Positions 7,442 through 14,303 of a stretch of 15,532 nt of DNA are shown in pieces; within the stretch, counting starts at the first letter, position 1, and the number at the start of each line of letters is the position of its first letter. The DNA lies in assembly GCA_021820165.1 (NCBI GenBank), contig JAKADW010000004.1, forward strand, positions 1-15,532. Reading direction: 5' to 3'. Under the pieces are notes generated by a model. It worked only from the letters and a program-made list of their open reading frames with translations, had not been told where the DNA came from and ran no database searches. The stretch comes from Bacillota bacterium (GTDB lineage: Bacteria; Bacillota_E; Sulfobacillia; Sulfobacillales; Sulfobacillaceae). The translations under genes and the position numbers were made by a program.

Positions 7442-8224
7442 CTAATTTGCTTGCGCGACTATTTCGGGCAAACGACGCAAGAGACCCATCAGTAACTTTA
7501 CGCTCTGTTGGATTTCCGGCTCCTTCAAGCTCCGCATCAGTCCCGTCAACGTTACGCGCGACGTGTCCACCGCAACGGTCTCAGTGACCTCGGAAAGGAC
7601 CTCTGCCGCCCGTACACCCACGTGAAGAAGTCCCGAATCAAGGACAGTGCCGACGTCTATCACCGCATCGGAGACAAACGCCATGGCGCGTTCCACCAAG
7701 TGGGGGGTCAATGAATCGTTGAGACCCTTGACCAATGTCACAACCTGCATCAACGCGTCCCATGTGCCATCTTGTTGCCAAGTCCCCAGTTGCTGGAGCA
7801 TCTGTGCGAAATTCTCCCCATGATGTTCCACGGCACGCACCGTCTCGGCCACGCCGCGACCTGCCTCACCGGCAATTTCGCCGAGCCCGATCGCCATACT
7901 CGACAATCGTTCGGCCAACTGAGGCGTAGCGCTGTCTCGTAAGGCTGACACCAAGGACGCCACCTCCGTGAGAGAGGTCCAGGTCCCATTGCGCTGCCAA
8001 TCTCCCAGTTGCTTCATGGCTAGCACCAAGGCATCTGCATTGTCCATCGCGGTTTCCACGATCGTGCTGGCAGGACCCGCATCGACCTCCGCTGCCACGG
8101 CCCCCAGGGAGACCATGAGGTTGCTGATGCGCTCCGCCAAACCTGACGTTGCGCTATCCTTGATCGCATTCAGAAGCGCGGTTAATTCCCTGAGGGTATT
8201 TTCGTCCACCTCTATCTTGCCCAT
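7442..8224 (-). CDS. DUF1641 protein with three internal repeats, SQR-associated
   Basis: The protein is 260 residues and contains no cysteine. I recognise it as DUF1641-like, a family of unknown role often found beside FAD-dependent oxidoreductases. It is built from about three helical repeats of roughly 74 residues. The unit DS-x-T-x-x-L-x-E-R recurs at about residues 23, 97 and 170, and the linker QLG-x-WQ-x-x-GTW occurs at about 72-82 and 145-155. No signal peptide or clear membrane helix is visible. The C-terminus (residues 228-258) is a likely amphipathic or hydrophobic helix (QSVKLLMGLLRRLPEIV). The ATG at 8224 is chosen because AAGGAGGG lies 6 nt upstream; a TTG two codons earlier is in frame but overlaps the spacing. 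It is the last gene of the sulfur operon, 28 bp after sqr, followed by the terminator. A scaffold or membrane-association role for SQR is only inferred. Confidence 0.85.
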   Translation of the reverse strand: MGKIEVDENTLRELTALLNAIKDSATSGLAERISNLMVSLGAVAAEVDAGPASTIVETAMDNADALVLAMKQLGDWQRNGTWTSLTEVASLVSALRDSATPQLAERLSSMAIGLGEIAGEAGRGVAETVRAVEHHGENFAQMLQQLGTWQQDGTWDALMQVVTLVKGLNDSLTPHLVERAMAFVSDAVIDVGTVLDSGLLHVGVRAAEVLSEVTETVAVDTSRVTLTGLMRSLKEPEIQQSVKLLMGLLRRLPEIVAQAN

Positions 8225-8252
8225 CGCCAACCCTCCTTGTGACTGCTGTCCC

Positions 8253-9389
8253 CTACAAAATGCCGGCTGCCGAGAGCCAGTACATCTTGTTGAATGCCAG
8301 CTTGTACAAATGAATCATTTCAGTCGGCGCCTGCGGCTTGGGAGGATGCTGGTAGTCGAACTTGATATAGGTCGCTTCGTCGTTGCCCGCCTCAATAAAG
8401 CAAAACACTTTCCCGTCATAACGAATGGACCCACGACCGCCGCGGATGCGGTTGATGAGATTGGATGACACCACGTCAGCTTCGAAGTGCGCCGTCGACC
8501 CAGCTTTGCTAATGGGCAGGTTGGTCGCATCGCCTAAGACGTAGATGTTGTCCGTCCCCGCCATCTGTAAGCTGTAGCGATCCGTAGGAATCCAGTTTCC
8601 CCCATCACCAAGCTCCGAACGCTTAATCACGTCTTGCCCCATGTGCGGGGGAATCGCGACCAAGAGGTCATAGGACACCGTTTCTCCTTCGAGGCTTGTA
8701 ATGGTTTTGTTGTCGGGATCAACGGTCTCTGTGTTAAAGAACGTCCGAGAGTCGATATTGCGCTCTTGAAAGACATCAGAGGCCCAATCTGCGAGCGGTT
8801 CCAACGAGTGCAGGCGGCCGATGGGATACGTATACAACACCTCAGATGATTCCATGCCACGACTGTTGAGCCAATCTCGCACCATCAGTGTAAATTCTAC
8901 CGGCGCCACCGGGCACTTGTGCGGCACCCCCACGGTGACAACAATCCGACCGCCCTTGAAGTCAGCCAACGCATCTCGGAGCTTCAACGCGCCCTCTTCG
9001 GTGTAGAAGATATGTCCCCCCTCCACCAACCCCGGAATAGTTTCCGGCGCGGGACGACTACCGGTGGCAATCACTAGGTAGTCATAGGAAATACGAGTCC
9101 CGTCTCCCATCACTACCGCATTGGCCTCACGGTCCACGCGCTCTGCGTGTCCAACCACTAACTTGATGAGGTGGTTAATGACGCGCCGCTCTGGACGTTT
9201 GGCTTCGGTTGGCACAACTTGGTCAAAGGCCATGTAAAGGAAATAGGGCTGGTAGACATGGATTTCGCTCTCATTAATAACGGTAATCTCAACCTCGCCT
9301 CGCAAAATCTCGGACTTCAGTTGGCGAGCCAACTGGTTCGACACCATGCTTCCCCCCACGCCGCCACCTAACAGCACAACCCGTGTCAT
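8253..9389 (-). CDS. sqr: Sulfide:quinone oxidoreductase-family flavoprotein
   Basis: This 378-residue FAD protein starts at an ATG (9389) with AAGGGGGAA upstream. An N-terminal dinucleotide-binding motif GGGVGG (8-13), an ATG motif at 108-110 (IATGSRP), and GDA at 286-288 (VLGDAT) place it in the SQR/flavocytochrome c sulfide dehydrogenase group. It has exactly two cysteines, Cys159 (HKCPVAPVE) and Cys330 (VFCFIEAG). Their positions match the redox-active cysteine pair of SQRs; the third cysteine of some classes is absent. The C-terminal HLYKLAFNKMYWLSAAGIL segment is amphipathic, as expected for a monotopic protein that reaches quinone in the membrane. It would oxidise sulfide to a persulfide or polysulfide and pass electrons to quinone. 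Its neighbours DsrE, TusA and CoADR-RHD, all sulfane-sulfur proteins, support this. The SQR subtype is not certain, and a related sulfur-oxidising reductase is the alternative. Confidence 0.8.
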   Translation of the reverse strand: MTRVVLLGGGVGGSMVSNQLARQLKSEILRGEVEITVINESEIHVYQPYFLYMAFDQVVPTEAKRPERRVINHLIKLVVGHAERVDREANAVVMGDGTRISYDYLVIATGSRPAPETIPGLVEGGHIFYTEEGALKLRDALADFKGGRIVVTVGVPHKCPVAPVEFTLMVRDWLNSRGMESSEVLYTYPIGRLHSLEPLADWASDVFQERNIDSRTFFNTETVDPDNKTITSLEGETVSYDLLVAIPPHMGQDVIKRSELGDGGNWIPTDRYSLQMAGTDNIYVLGDATNLPISKAGSTAHFEADVVSSNLINRIRGGRGSIRYDGKVFCFIEAGNDEATYIKFDYQHPPKPQAPTEMIHLYKLAFNKMYWLSAAGIL

Positions 9390-9443
9390 TGAGGTTCCCC
9401 CTTGATATCAGATAGGCTACAACCCTTGGTGCAGCCTTTCGTG

Positions 9444-9674
9444 CTACTTCATCTTTTTGACTTGAACCTTAAAGATACCGTCTTCTTCAACGTTTCCAAC
9501 CACCTCATGGCCAGCACGGGCCACCCATTCGGGAATGTCTTTGGCGGAGCCGCGATCGGACGACCAAACTTCCAAGACGGTGCCCACGGGCTCTTGTCGT
9601 ATACCCTTGATGAGCTCCATCAACGGTCCCGGACAAAACGATCCACGGGCATCCACAACTTTTGCATCGGCCAA
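9444..9674 (-). CDS. tusA: TusA-family sulfur carrier protein
   Basis: This small protein (76 residues from the TTG start, 79 from the ATG) has the TusA signature DARGSFCPGPLMELIK. The CPxP cysteine (Cys17 in the longer form) carries sulfur as a persulfide. The predicted beta-alpha fold ends in a VGNVEEDGIFKVQVKK strand. TusA homologues next to DsrE in sulfur oxidisers shuttle sulfane sulfur to downstream enzymes in the cytoplasm. Start choice: AAGGAGG abuts the ATG at 9683 with no spacing, which is poor for initiation, while it is 9 nt from the TTG at 9674, which gives a more usual TusA start (ADAKVVDARG). The gene lies 14 bp after dsrE by this start and 54 bp before sqr. It is full length with no missing key residue. 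Confidence 0.9.
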   Translation of the reverse strand: MADAKVVDARGSFCPGPLMELIKGIRQEPVGTVLEVWSSDRGSAKDIPEWVARAGHEVVGNVEEDGIFKVQVKKMK

Positions 9675-9688
9675 CGTTGCCATCCTCC

Positions 9689-10084
9689 TTAAAACGTTAG
9701 TGACGTACCGCCACTCACCTTGCCTAAAAATCCTGCAATGCCCATCATGTCGTCAAAAATAGGAACTAGCTGATTCAGGTCCCAATGCTTCAAGTCGATT
9801 ACCAAGCTACAGGCGTAGAGATGAACCTCGCCCATGTCCTTGGCCTCCTTAAAGAGCCCCAAATAGTCGGGTGAGGCGGTCTCGGCGATGATGCGCCCGA
9901 TAGGTCCTTTACCAATCGCATTTCGTTCGCTGGAATCCTTATGAAAGGCGGGTAGCGCCTCCATCGAAACAAAGATATTCACCGGCTGCCCTAAGCTACT
10001 CGCGACCAACGTCACCATCGCGGCCGCGTGAATCTTGGCGTATTCGCCCGAGAGTAGCATCAGATTTAAGCTATCGTTCATCAT
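9689..10084 (-). CDS. DsrE/DsrF-like sulfurtransferase protein
   Basis: This 131-residue protein is of the DsrE/DsrF/DrsH-like group. The N-terminal strand and helix (LNLMLLSGEYAKIHAAAMV) and the later HLYACSLVIDL strand with the only cysteine, Cys92, are in the expected places for a DsrE-type persulfide carrier. Such proteins hand sulfur to or take it from TusA. The ATG at 10084 or the ATG at 10081 is possible, since a G-rich tract (GGGGGGGC) lies just upstream. It is the first gene of the operon; its TAA (9689-9691) overlaps the Shine-Dalgarno sequence of tusA, so the two are tightly coupled. Its promoter overlaps a CsoR/CstR-like site. I am confident of the family, less so of the exact subclass (DsrE2-like or other). 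Confidence 0.85.
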   Translation of the reverse strand: MMNDSLNLMLLSGEYAKIHAAAMVTLVASSLGQPVNIFVSMEALPAFHKDSSERNAIGKGPIGRIIAETASPDYLGLFKEAKDMGEVHLYACSLVIDLKHWDLNQLVPIFDDMMGIAGFLGKVSGGTSLTF

Positions 10085-10102
10085 TGCCCCCCCTTAATAC
10101 TT

Positions 10103-10130
10103 ACTGTACCCCGTGTGGTATATTTGTAAA
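10103..10130 (-). promoter_or_regulatory. Predicted sigma-A promoter of the dsrE-tusA-sqr operon
   Basis: On the minus strand, TTTACA (10130-10125; 5 of 6 to TTGACA) and TACAGT (10108-10103; 4 of 6 to TATAAT) are 16 bp apart. The -10 box ends about 19 bp before the dsrE ATG at 10084, so the leader would be very short. The CsoR/CstR-like palindrome lies exactly across the spacer and the -10 box. Confidence 0.55.
10104..10123. promoter_or_regulatory. CsoR/CstR-like operator over the dsrE promoter
   Basis: Read on the minus strand the site is ATATACCACACGGGGTACAG. It matches 16 of 20 bases of the site in front of the CoADR gene, and its core fits ATACCC-N4-GGGTAT with two mismatches in the same register. 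It sits between the -35 and -10 elements of the predicted promoter, as expected for a repressor site. Confidence 0.6.
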
Positions 10131-10836
10131 GTGCGGACCGGCGATTCAGCATCATTTCACTACCATCGTCCGACAACGTAATATTAAGGCCCAATCGCTG
10201 CCTTTGAGATTCCCCAACCGGCCCAAAAACCATGGCCAAATAGACCTAATTTCTTCATGCCCCCTCGGGTATATGCCATAGATGGAATAATTGACAACGA
10301 AGGGCTTCAATCACGCCTCGTTGAGGGCTTCGTCTTCGCAGAGTTCGGAAACGAATGATTCATCGATGGATCATCCGCCACTTTGGGTTCACCTTTATTG
10401 GCAATACCAGCGGTGGTCCCAGCTTGTCGCCTTATTTCGGAATCCCACCTCTTCGCTATTGGAATAACGGGAAGCTATATGGCCTCCCCCAAGCATTGTG
10501 TTTTGACCGTGTGCGAACAAGCCGGTCAATGCTCAACGGCTATGGCTCATGGAACTGGCGACGGGGCCCGCCATGAGCGGATATTGGGTCGGCCTTTCCC
10601 GTGCGGCTTGGAGATGGGATGTCGTGTCAGCGGCAATGGCCGGGGGATCGTCGTTTTTGGCGATGTAGCTACGGCTTGGTGCCCTGAGCGAGGACATCCG
10701 TCCCGTGGTTTTCCTCAGCGGCCCCTAGCGTCGCGTTCTCATACGAAAGGTGGGTCCTCCCAAGACCAAGTCACGATCAAGCTAAAGCCCCGGTCCCCGT
10801 CACACCAAGGCGGCCGAGGCATCTTTCTGCTGTCTT
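10131..10836. other. Long region without a recognisable gene
   Basis: About 700 bp separate the dsrE promoter from the end of the phosphotransferase gene. No frame gives a recognisable protein. The longest plus-strand frame (10383-10925) is rich in cysteine, starts at TTG, and runs head-on into the phosphotransferase gene, so I do not call it. Structures seen are the CsoR/CstR-like site at 10255-10274, an isolated TTGACA at 10291 without a matching -10, and an imperfect inverted repeat (ACGAAG...TCAA / TTGA...CTTCGT, 10297-10333). The stretch may hold decayed genes or an unannotated RNA; I see nothing more definite. Confidence 0.5.
10255..10274. promoter_or_regulatory. Further CsoR/CstR-like site upstream of dsrE
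   Basis: On the minus strand, ATATACCCGAGGGGGCATGA contains ATACCC-GAGG-GGGCAT, one mismatch from the shared core. It lies about 150 bp upstream of the promoter-proximal site. It may be a second operator of the sulfur operon or may belong to an unrecognised transcript. Confidence 0.35.
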
Positions 10837-11895
10837 TCAGCCCTGGCCCCGGCGGGATTGCTCCATCGCCACCTCTAAAAGTTGCTCGACGGCTTCTCCG
10901 AAGTAAGCGAAACGTGCATCCGTAGTCTGCCCCCTGACATAGCGGACATATATCTGCTGTAAAATCACCGCTAGTTTGAAATAGGCGAAGGTGAGATAGT
11001 AGTTGAAATGACGGATGCTCCGCCCCGTGGCACGTGCGTAGGCTTCCACCCATTCACGGCGCGTGAAGAAGCCGGGCTGCGCCGTGGCAGGGCGGCTCTC
11101 AAATATGGTTCGCAACACGTCCGGATCGTCAGCCTGGGGCCAATAACTCATAGCCACGGCCAGATCCGCTAACGGGTCGCCGACGGTCGCCATTTCCCAA
11201 TCAAAAATCCCGGTGAGATCTGTCAATTCCGGCGAAAACAACACATTGTTGAGCTTATAGTCATAATGGATTACCGAGGAGTCCAAGGACTCTGGCGCCC
11301 GGTCCGAAAGCCAGCGCATTAGCGCCTCAACCCCGGCTACCTCTTTCGTCTTAGCGTGCTGATAGCGAGTCACCCATCCCTCGACTTGGCGGCGCATAAA
11401 TCCTTCAGGCTTCACCATTTCACGAAGCGAGGTGGAACGCCAATCCAACCGGTGCAAGTCGGCAAGTCGTTGCACCATCACCTCTGAAATCTGCCGCCCG
11501 AGGGATGGCCGGTAATCCACATGAGATAGCCACTCCCCATCGATTAGCACGCCAGAACGCGCCTCCATCAGGAAAAATGGTACGCCTAGCAAACTTTGGT
11601 CGCCCTCCGACACGAAATACACGTCAGGGGCCCAACGGTAGTGCGGATGAATCGCCCGCAATAATCGGTACTCTCGCACCATATCGTGCGCCCGGGGCGG
11701 CAAGGGGCCCTTGGGTGGGCGCCGAAGCACGACCTTTCTCGACGGGGAGGAAAGAAGGTAGGTGAGGTTGGAGTGTCCAGCCGCATACTGCGCATACGTC
11801 CACGGACCCTGGCCAGGAAATAACGATTCTAGGAGCGGGGTCAGCACACGGGGATTCAATTCTTCGCCCGGACGCATGGGAATAATCTGAGCCAC
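10837..11895 (-). CDS. APH-like phosphotransferase (ACAD10/11 N-domain or LvaA type)
   Basis: This 352-residue kinase-like protein has the phosphotransferase catalytic loop HYDYKLNN (His210, Asp212, Asn217 by this start) and the metal-binding FDWE motif with Asp232, followed by TVGDPLADLA, as in the aminoglycoside-phosphotransferase fold. The VLRRPPKG segment near the N-terminus corresponds to the conserved VLRKxP stretch of the subgroup that is fused to an acyl-CoA dehydrogenase in mammalian ACAD10/11 and is separate (LvaA) in bacteria. Those proteins phosphorylate the 4-hydroxyl of 4-hydroxyacyl-CoA. The gene follows the acyl-CoA ligase by 2 bp. The GTG at 11895 has a GGGGG tract 5 nt upstream and is preferred; a GTG at 11907 that overlaps the ligase gene is the alternative. 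It is the last gene of the operon. Antibiotic resistance is unlikely given this context. Confidence 0.85.
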   Translation of the reverse strand: MAQIIPMRPGEELNPRVLTPLLESLFPGQGPWTYAQYAAGHSNLTYLLSSPSRKVVLRRPPKGPLPPRAHDMVREYRLLRAIHPHYRWAPDVYFVSEGDQSLLGVPFFLMEARSGVLIDGEWLSHVDYRPSLGRQISEVMVQRLADLHRLDWRSTSLREMVKPEGFMRRQVEGWVTRYQHAKTKEVAGVEALMRWLSDRAPESLDSSVIHYDYKLNNVLFSPELTDLTGIFDWEMATVGDPLADLAVAMSYWPQADDPDVLRTIFESRPATAQPGFFTRREWVEAYARATGRSIRHFNYYLTFAYFKLAVILQQIYVRYVRGQTTDARFAYFGEAVEQLLEVAMEQSRRGQG

Positions 11896-11897
11896 GT

Positions 11898-13502
11898 CTA
11901 CCCCCACTTCTCGTCGCGCACCACGCGCCGCAATATTTTGCCGACAGCACTTTTGGGCAACGTGTCACGAAACTCAATCATGGTTGGTCGTTTATACGGG
12001 GCAAGGTTTTGACCCAAATACTCGTTCAAACTGTTCACCGTTAACCCTGAACCCGGGCGTTGAACCACCACGGCACGCACAGTCTCCCCCCGGTATTCGT
12101 CAGGGTGGCCGACTACCACCGCTTCCAGGACATCCGGGTGCTGGTACAGCACTTCCTCGATTTCTCTCGGATACACATTATAGCCACTGGCGATAATTAA
12201 ATCCTTGAGACGGTCTTTGATGGACACGTATCCTTGGTCGTCGTAGGAAGCAATATCCCCGGTGCGAAGCCATCCATCGTTCGTGAGCGTTTCGGAAGTT
12301 TCCGTAGGCCGCTTCCAATATCCTTTCATCACCTGCGGGCCCCGGACCCAAAGTTCGCCAAGTTCCCCGGGTTCCAAGTCGCGTTCAGATTCCGGGTCCA
12401 CGACCCGACATTCGGTGGATGGTAGGGCAATGCCGACCGTCCCCGGCTTCTTGGTGCCCCAATAGGGATTACTGTGAGTCACCGGGGAGGACTCCGAAAG
12501 ACCATAGCCTTCCAAAACCATTGCCCCTGTGCGACTTTCAAAACGCTCGATCAACTCCACCGGCATCGGGGCGCTCCCGCTGTTGCACACCCGCACACTA
12601 GACACCCCGTAGGACGCCAAGTCTTCGACTTGCAAGAGGCCGATGTACATCGTAGGAACGCCCGGAAAAAGCGTCACCCCTTGATCCCGGATGGCCCCCA
12701 ACACCTCTGGGATGACAAAGCGGGGCAACACCACCAGCTTCGCTGCCAGATATACTCCGAGGTTCAGACAGACCGTCATGCCGTACACATGAAAAAGCGG
12801 GATAACCGTGAGCACGGTTTCTTCGCCCATGGTCATGCTGCCTTGGCCAAAGCTATAGGTCTGCAACACATTGGCCACGAGGTTGCGATGAGTTAGCATC
12901 GCCGCTTTCGACCGTCCCGTGGTGCCTCCTGTGTACTGAAAGGCGGCGATATCCTCGGCTGTTCCGCCAACGTCGTCCGGGTCGCCAGCCGACGACGCCA
13001 TCAGCTGGGCAAAGTCTTCGACACCCTCTAGAGACACCGGACCGTTAAAGGATACCCCAATAACGACGGTTAACGCTGTGGAGGGCCGAACGGCCAACAC
13101 CTTCTCGAGAACTTGGTCGAACGCTACGATGGCAATACTTTCCGAGTCGTTTAAGAGCGCTTCTAGTTCCCGCTCCACCAACAGTGGGTTCAGTTGGCTG
13201 ACAATGCCGCCCGCCATTAGCGTCCCATAATAAGTGATGATAAATTGGGGGCAATTCGGCAACATCAATGCCACCCGATCGCCAGGTTTTATGCCACGGT
13301 CTTGTAGTGCCCGGGCAAACCGTCTGGCCTCGTTCCAGAGTTCCTGGTAGGTCCAGTGCTTTCCATAAAATTCAAGCGCTGGATGCTCCGGGTAACGGTT
13401 TTTGGTATTTTCCAGCAAGTGCTCCACGCGCCACGGAGGAATCTCAATTGTCCGAGGCACCTCTGGCGGATACAACGCCTGCGATCGTACCTCAATCCCC
13501 AT
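11898..13502 (-). CDS. Acyl-CoA ligase (long/medium-chain fatty acid--CoA ligase, AMP-forming)
   Basis: This 534-residue member of the ANL superfamily activates a carboxylic acid with ATP and CoA by way of an acyl-adenylate. Motifs in order are the P-loop TGGTTGRSK (191-199), EGYGLSES (331-338) for adenylate binding, TGD (414-416), the hinge region KDLIIASGYNVYP (433-445), and the C-terminal catalytic Lys522 in SAVGKILRR. Length and motifs are complete. The ATG at 13502 follows GAGGGAGATGGGAAG. It lies 15 bp after the SDR stop and ends 2 bp before the preferred phosphotransferase start, so it belongs to a tight operon. The acid cannot be read from the sequence; the neighbours suggest a fatty or 4-hydroxy acid. 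FadD-like and LvaE-like roles are both possible. Confidence 0.92.
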   Translation of the reverse strand: MGIEVRSQALYPPEVPRTIEIPPWRVEHLLENTKNRYPEHPALEFYGKHWTYQELWNEARRFARALQDRGIKPGDRVALMLPNCPQFIITYYGTLMAGGIVSQLNPLLVERELEALLNDSESIAIVAFDQVLEKVLAVRPSTALTVVIGVSFNGPVSLEGVEDFAQLMASSAGDPDDVGGTAEDIAAFQYTGGTTGRSKAAMLTHRNLVANVLQTYSFGQGSMTMGEETVLTVIPLFHVYGMTVCLNLGVYLAAKLVVLPRFVIPEVLGAIRDQGVTLFPGVPTMYIGLLQVEDLASYGVSSVRVCNSGSAPMPVELIERFESRTGAMVLEGYGLSESSPVTHSNPYWGTKKPGTVGIALPSTECRVVDPESERDLEPGELGELWVRGPQVMKGYWKRPTETSETLTNDGWLRTGDIASYDDQGYVSIKDRLKDLIIASGYNVYPREIEEVLYQHPDVLEAVVVGHPDEYRGETVRAVVVQRPGSGLTVNSLNEYLGQNLAPYKRPTMIEFRDTLPKSAVGKILRRVVRDEKWG

Positions 13503-13517
13503 CTTCCCATCTCCCTC

Positions 13518-14288
13518 TTACGCGGATGCGCCACCGTCCAGAACCAAGACAGCACCCGTCATATAGTCTGAAGCTCGTGAGGAGAGCAACAGGGCCAGCC
13601 CTTTAATGTCGTCCATGGCGCCAAACCGTTTCAAAGGCGTTCCTTGCAGTAAGAGCTCTCCATGATGGTCAATGACTCCTTGGGCCATCTTGGTCGGGAA
13701 AAATCCCGGAGCGATGGCGTTCACACGAATATTCCATCGCGCCCATTTGCGGGCCAAGTCCCGCGTCAAGGCGATGACGGCCCCTTTGGAGGCAGAGTAC
13801 CCCACCGCGTCCAAAATCTCGGTGTCGGTGCCCGCGAGCCCCGCAATCGAAGCGATGTTCACAATGCGGCCGCCCCCCTGTTCCCGCATCACCTTGGCAA
13901 CCCGTTGCGACATGAGGAAAGTTCCCGTAACATTGACCGCTAACACCTTATTCCAGGCGTCCAGAGGCATCTCCAGCGATGGTGCCCCCCAGCTAGCACC
14001 GCTATTGTTGATTAATACATCGATGCGCCCGTAGCGGTCGAGCACCTGTTGCGTAAGGGCCTCGATGTCCGCCGGGTTTGAGACGTCGAGCCGAGCGGCC
14101 ATGGCCTCAATTCCGCGCGCTTGGAAGGAGGATTCGGTTTCCTTCACCTCATCGAATTTGCGCGCGGCGATAACCACCCGAGCCCCCGCTTCTCCCAGGG
14201 ACTCCGCCATCGCCCGCCCCAGTCCGCGACCTCCCCCTGTGACTACCGCAACCTGATCTTTCAAGCTAAACAAGTCGAACACAGTCAT
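13518..14288 (-). CDS. Short-chain dehydrogenase/reductase (FabG/LvaD-like)
   Basis: This 256-residue classical SDR has the cofactor motif TGGGRGLG (17-24), the NNSG motif (95-98), and the catalytic Ser147, Tyr164 and Lys168 in SASK order (YSASK). The C-terminal GAVLVLDGG is typical. The basic and arginine-rich segment after the first beta-alpha-beta unit (AARKFDEV) suggests NADP or dual use, but this is not decisive. Such enzymes oxidise or reduce hydroxyacyl or ketoacyl groups. The ATG at 14288 has AAGAGGGA 6 nt upstream, and the gene starts 15 bp after the acyl-CoA dehydrogenase stop. In this operon a 3-hydroxyacyl-CoA dehydrogenase step, or an LvaD-like step, is the likely job. The substrate is inferred only from neighbours. 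Confidence 0.88.
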   Translation of the reverse strand: MTVFDLFSLKDQVAVVTGGGRGLGRAMAESLGEAGARVVIAARKFDEVKETESSFQARGIEAMAARLDVSNPADIEALTQQVLDRYGRIDVLINNSGASWGAPSLEMPLDAWNKVLAVNVTGTFLMSQRVAKVMREQGGGRIVNIASIAGLAGTDTEILDAVGYSASKGAVIALTRDLARKWARWNIRVNAIAPGFFPTKMAQGVIDHHGELLLQGTPLKRFGAMDDIKGLALLLSSRASDYMTGAVLVLDGGASA

Positions 14289-14303
14289 GCTTATCCCTCT
14301 TTC

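Noticed and set aside
9415..9436. Hairpin GGCTACA / TGCAGCC between tusA and sqr
   Set aside because: The stem is only 7 bp with a wobble pair and no T-run follows; it may be chance, although it could mark a processing site.
10291..10296. Perfect TTGACA on the plus strand as a promoter -35 element
   Set aside because: No acceptable -10 element lies 16-18 bp downstream and no gene follows on that strand.
10383..10925. Plus-strand frame of 180 residues in the gene-poor region
   Set aside because: It starts at TTG without a clear Shine-Dalgarno sequence, is low in protein-like pattern and rich in cysteine, and overlaps the 3' end of the well-supported phosphotransferase gene head-on.
10837..11895. 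Reading the phosphotransferase as an antibiotic-resistance gene
   Set aside because: The fold motif is shared, but the VLRRPP segment and the acyl-CoA operon point to the ACAD10/11-LvaA subgroup.
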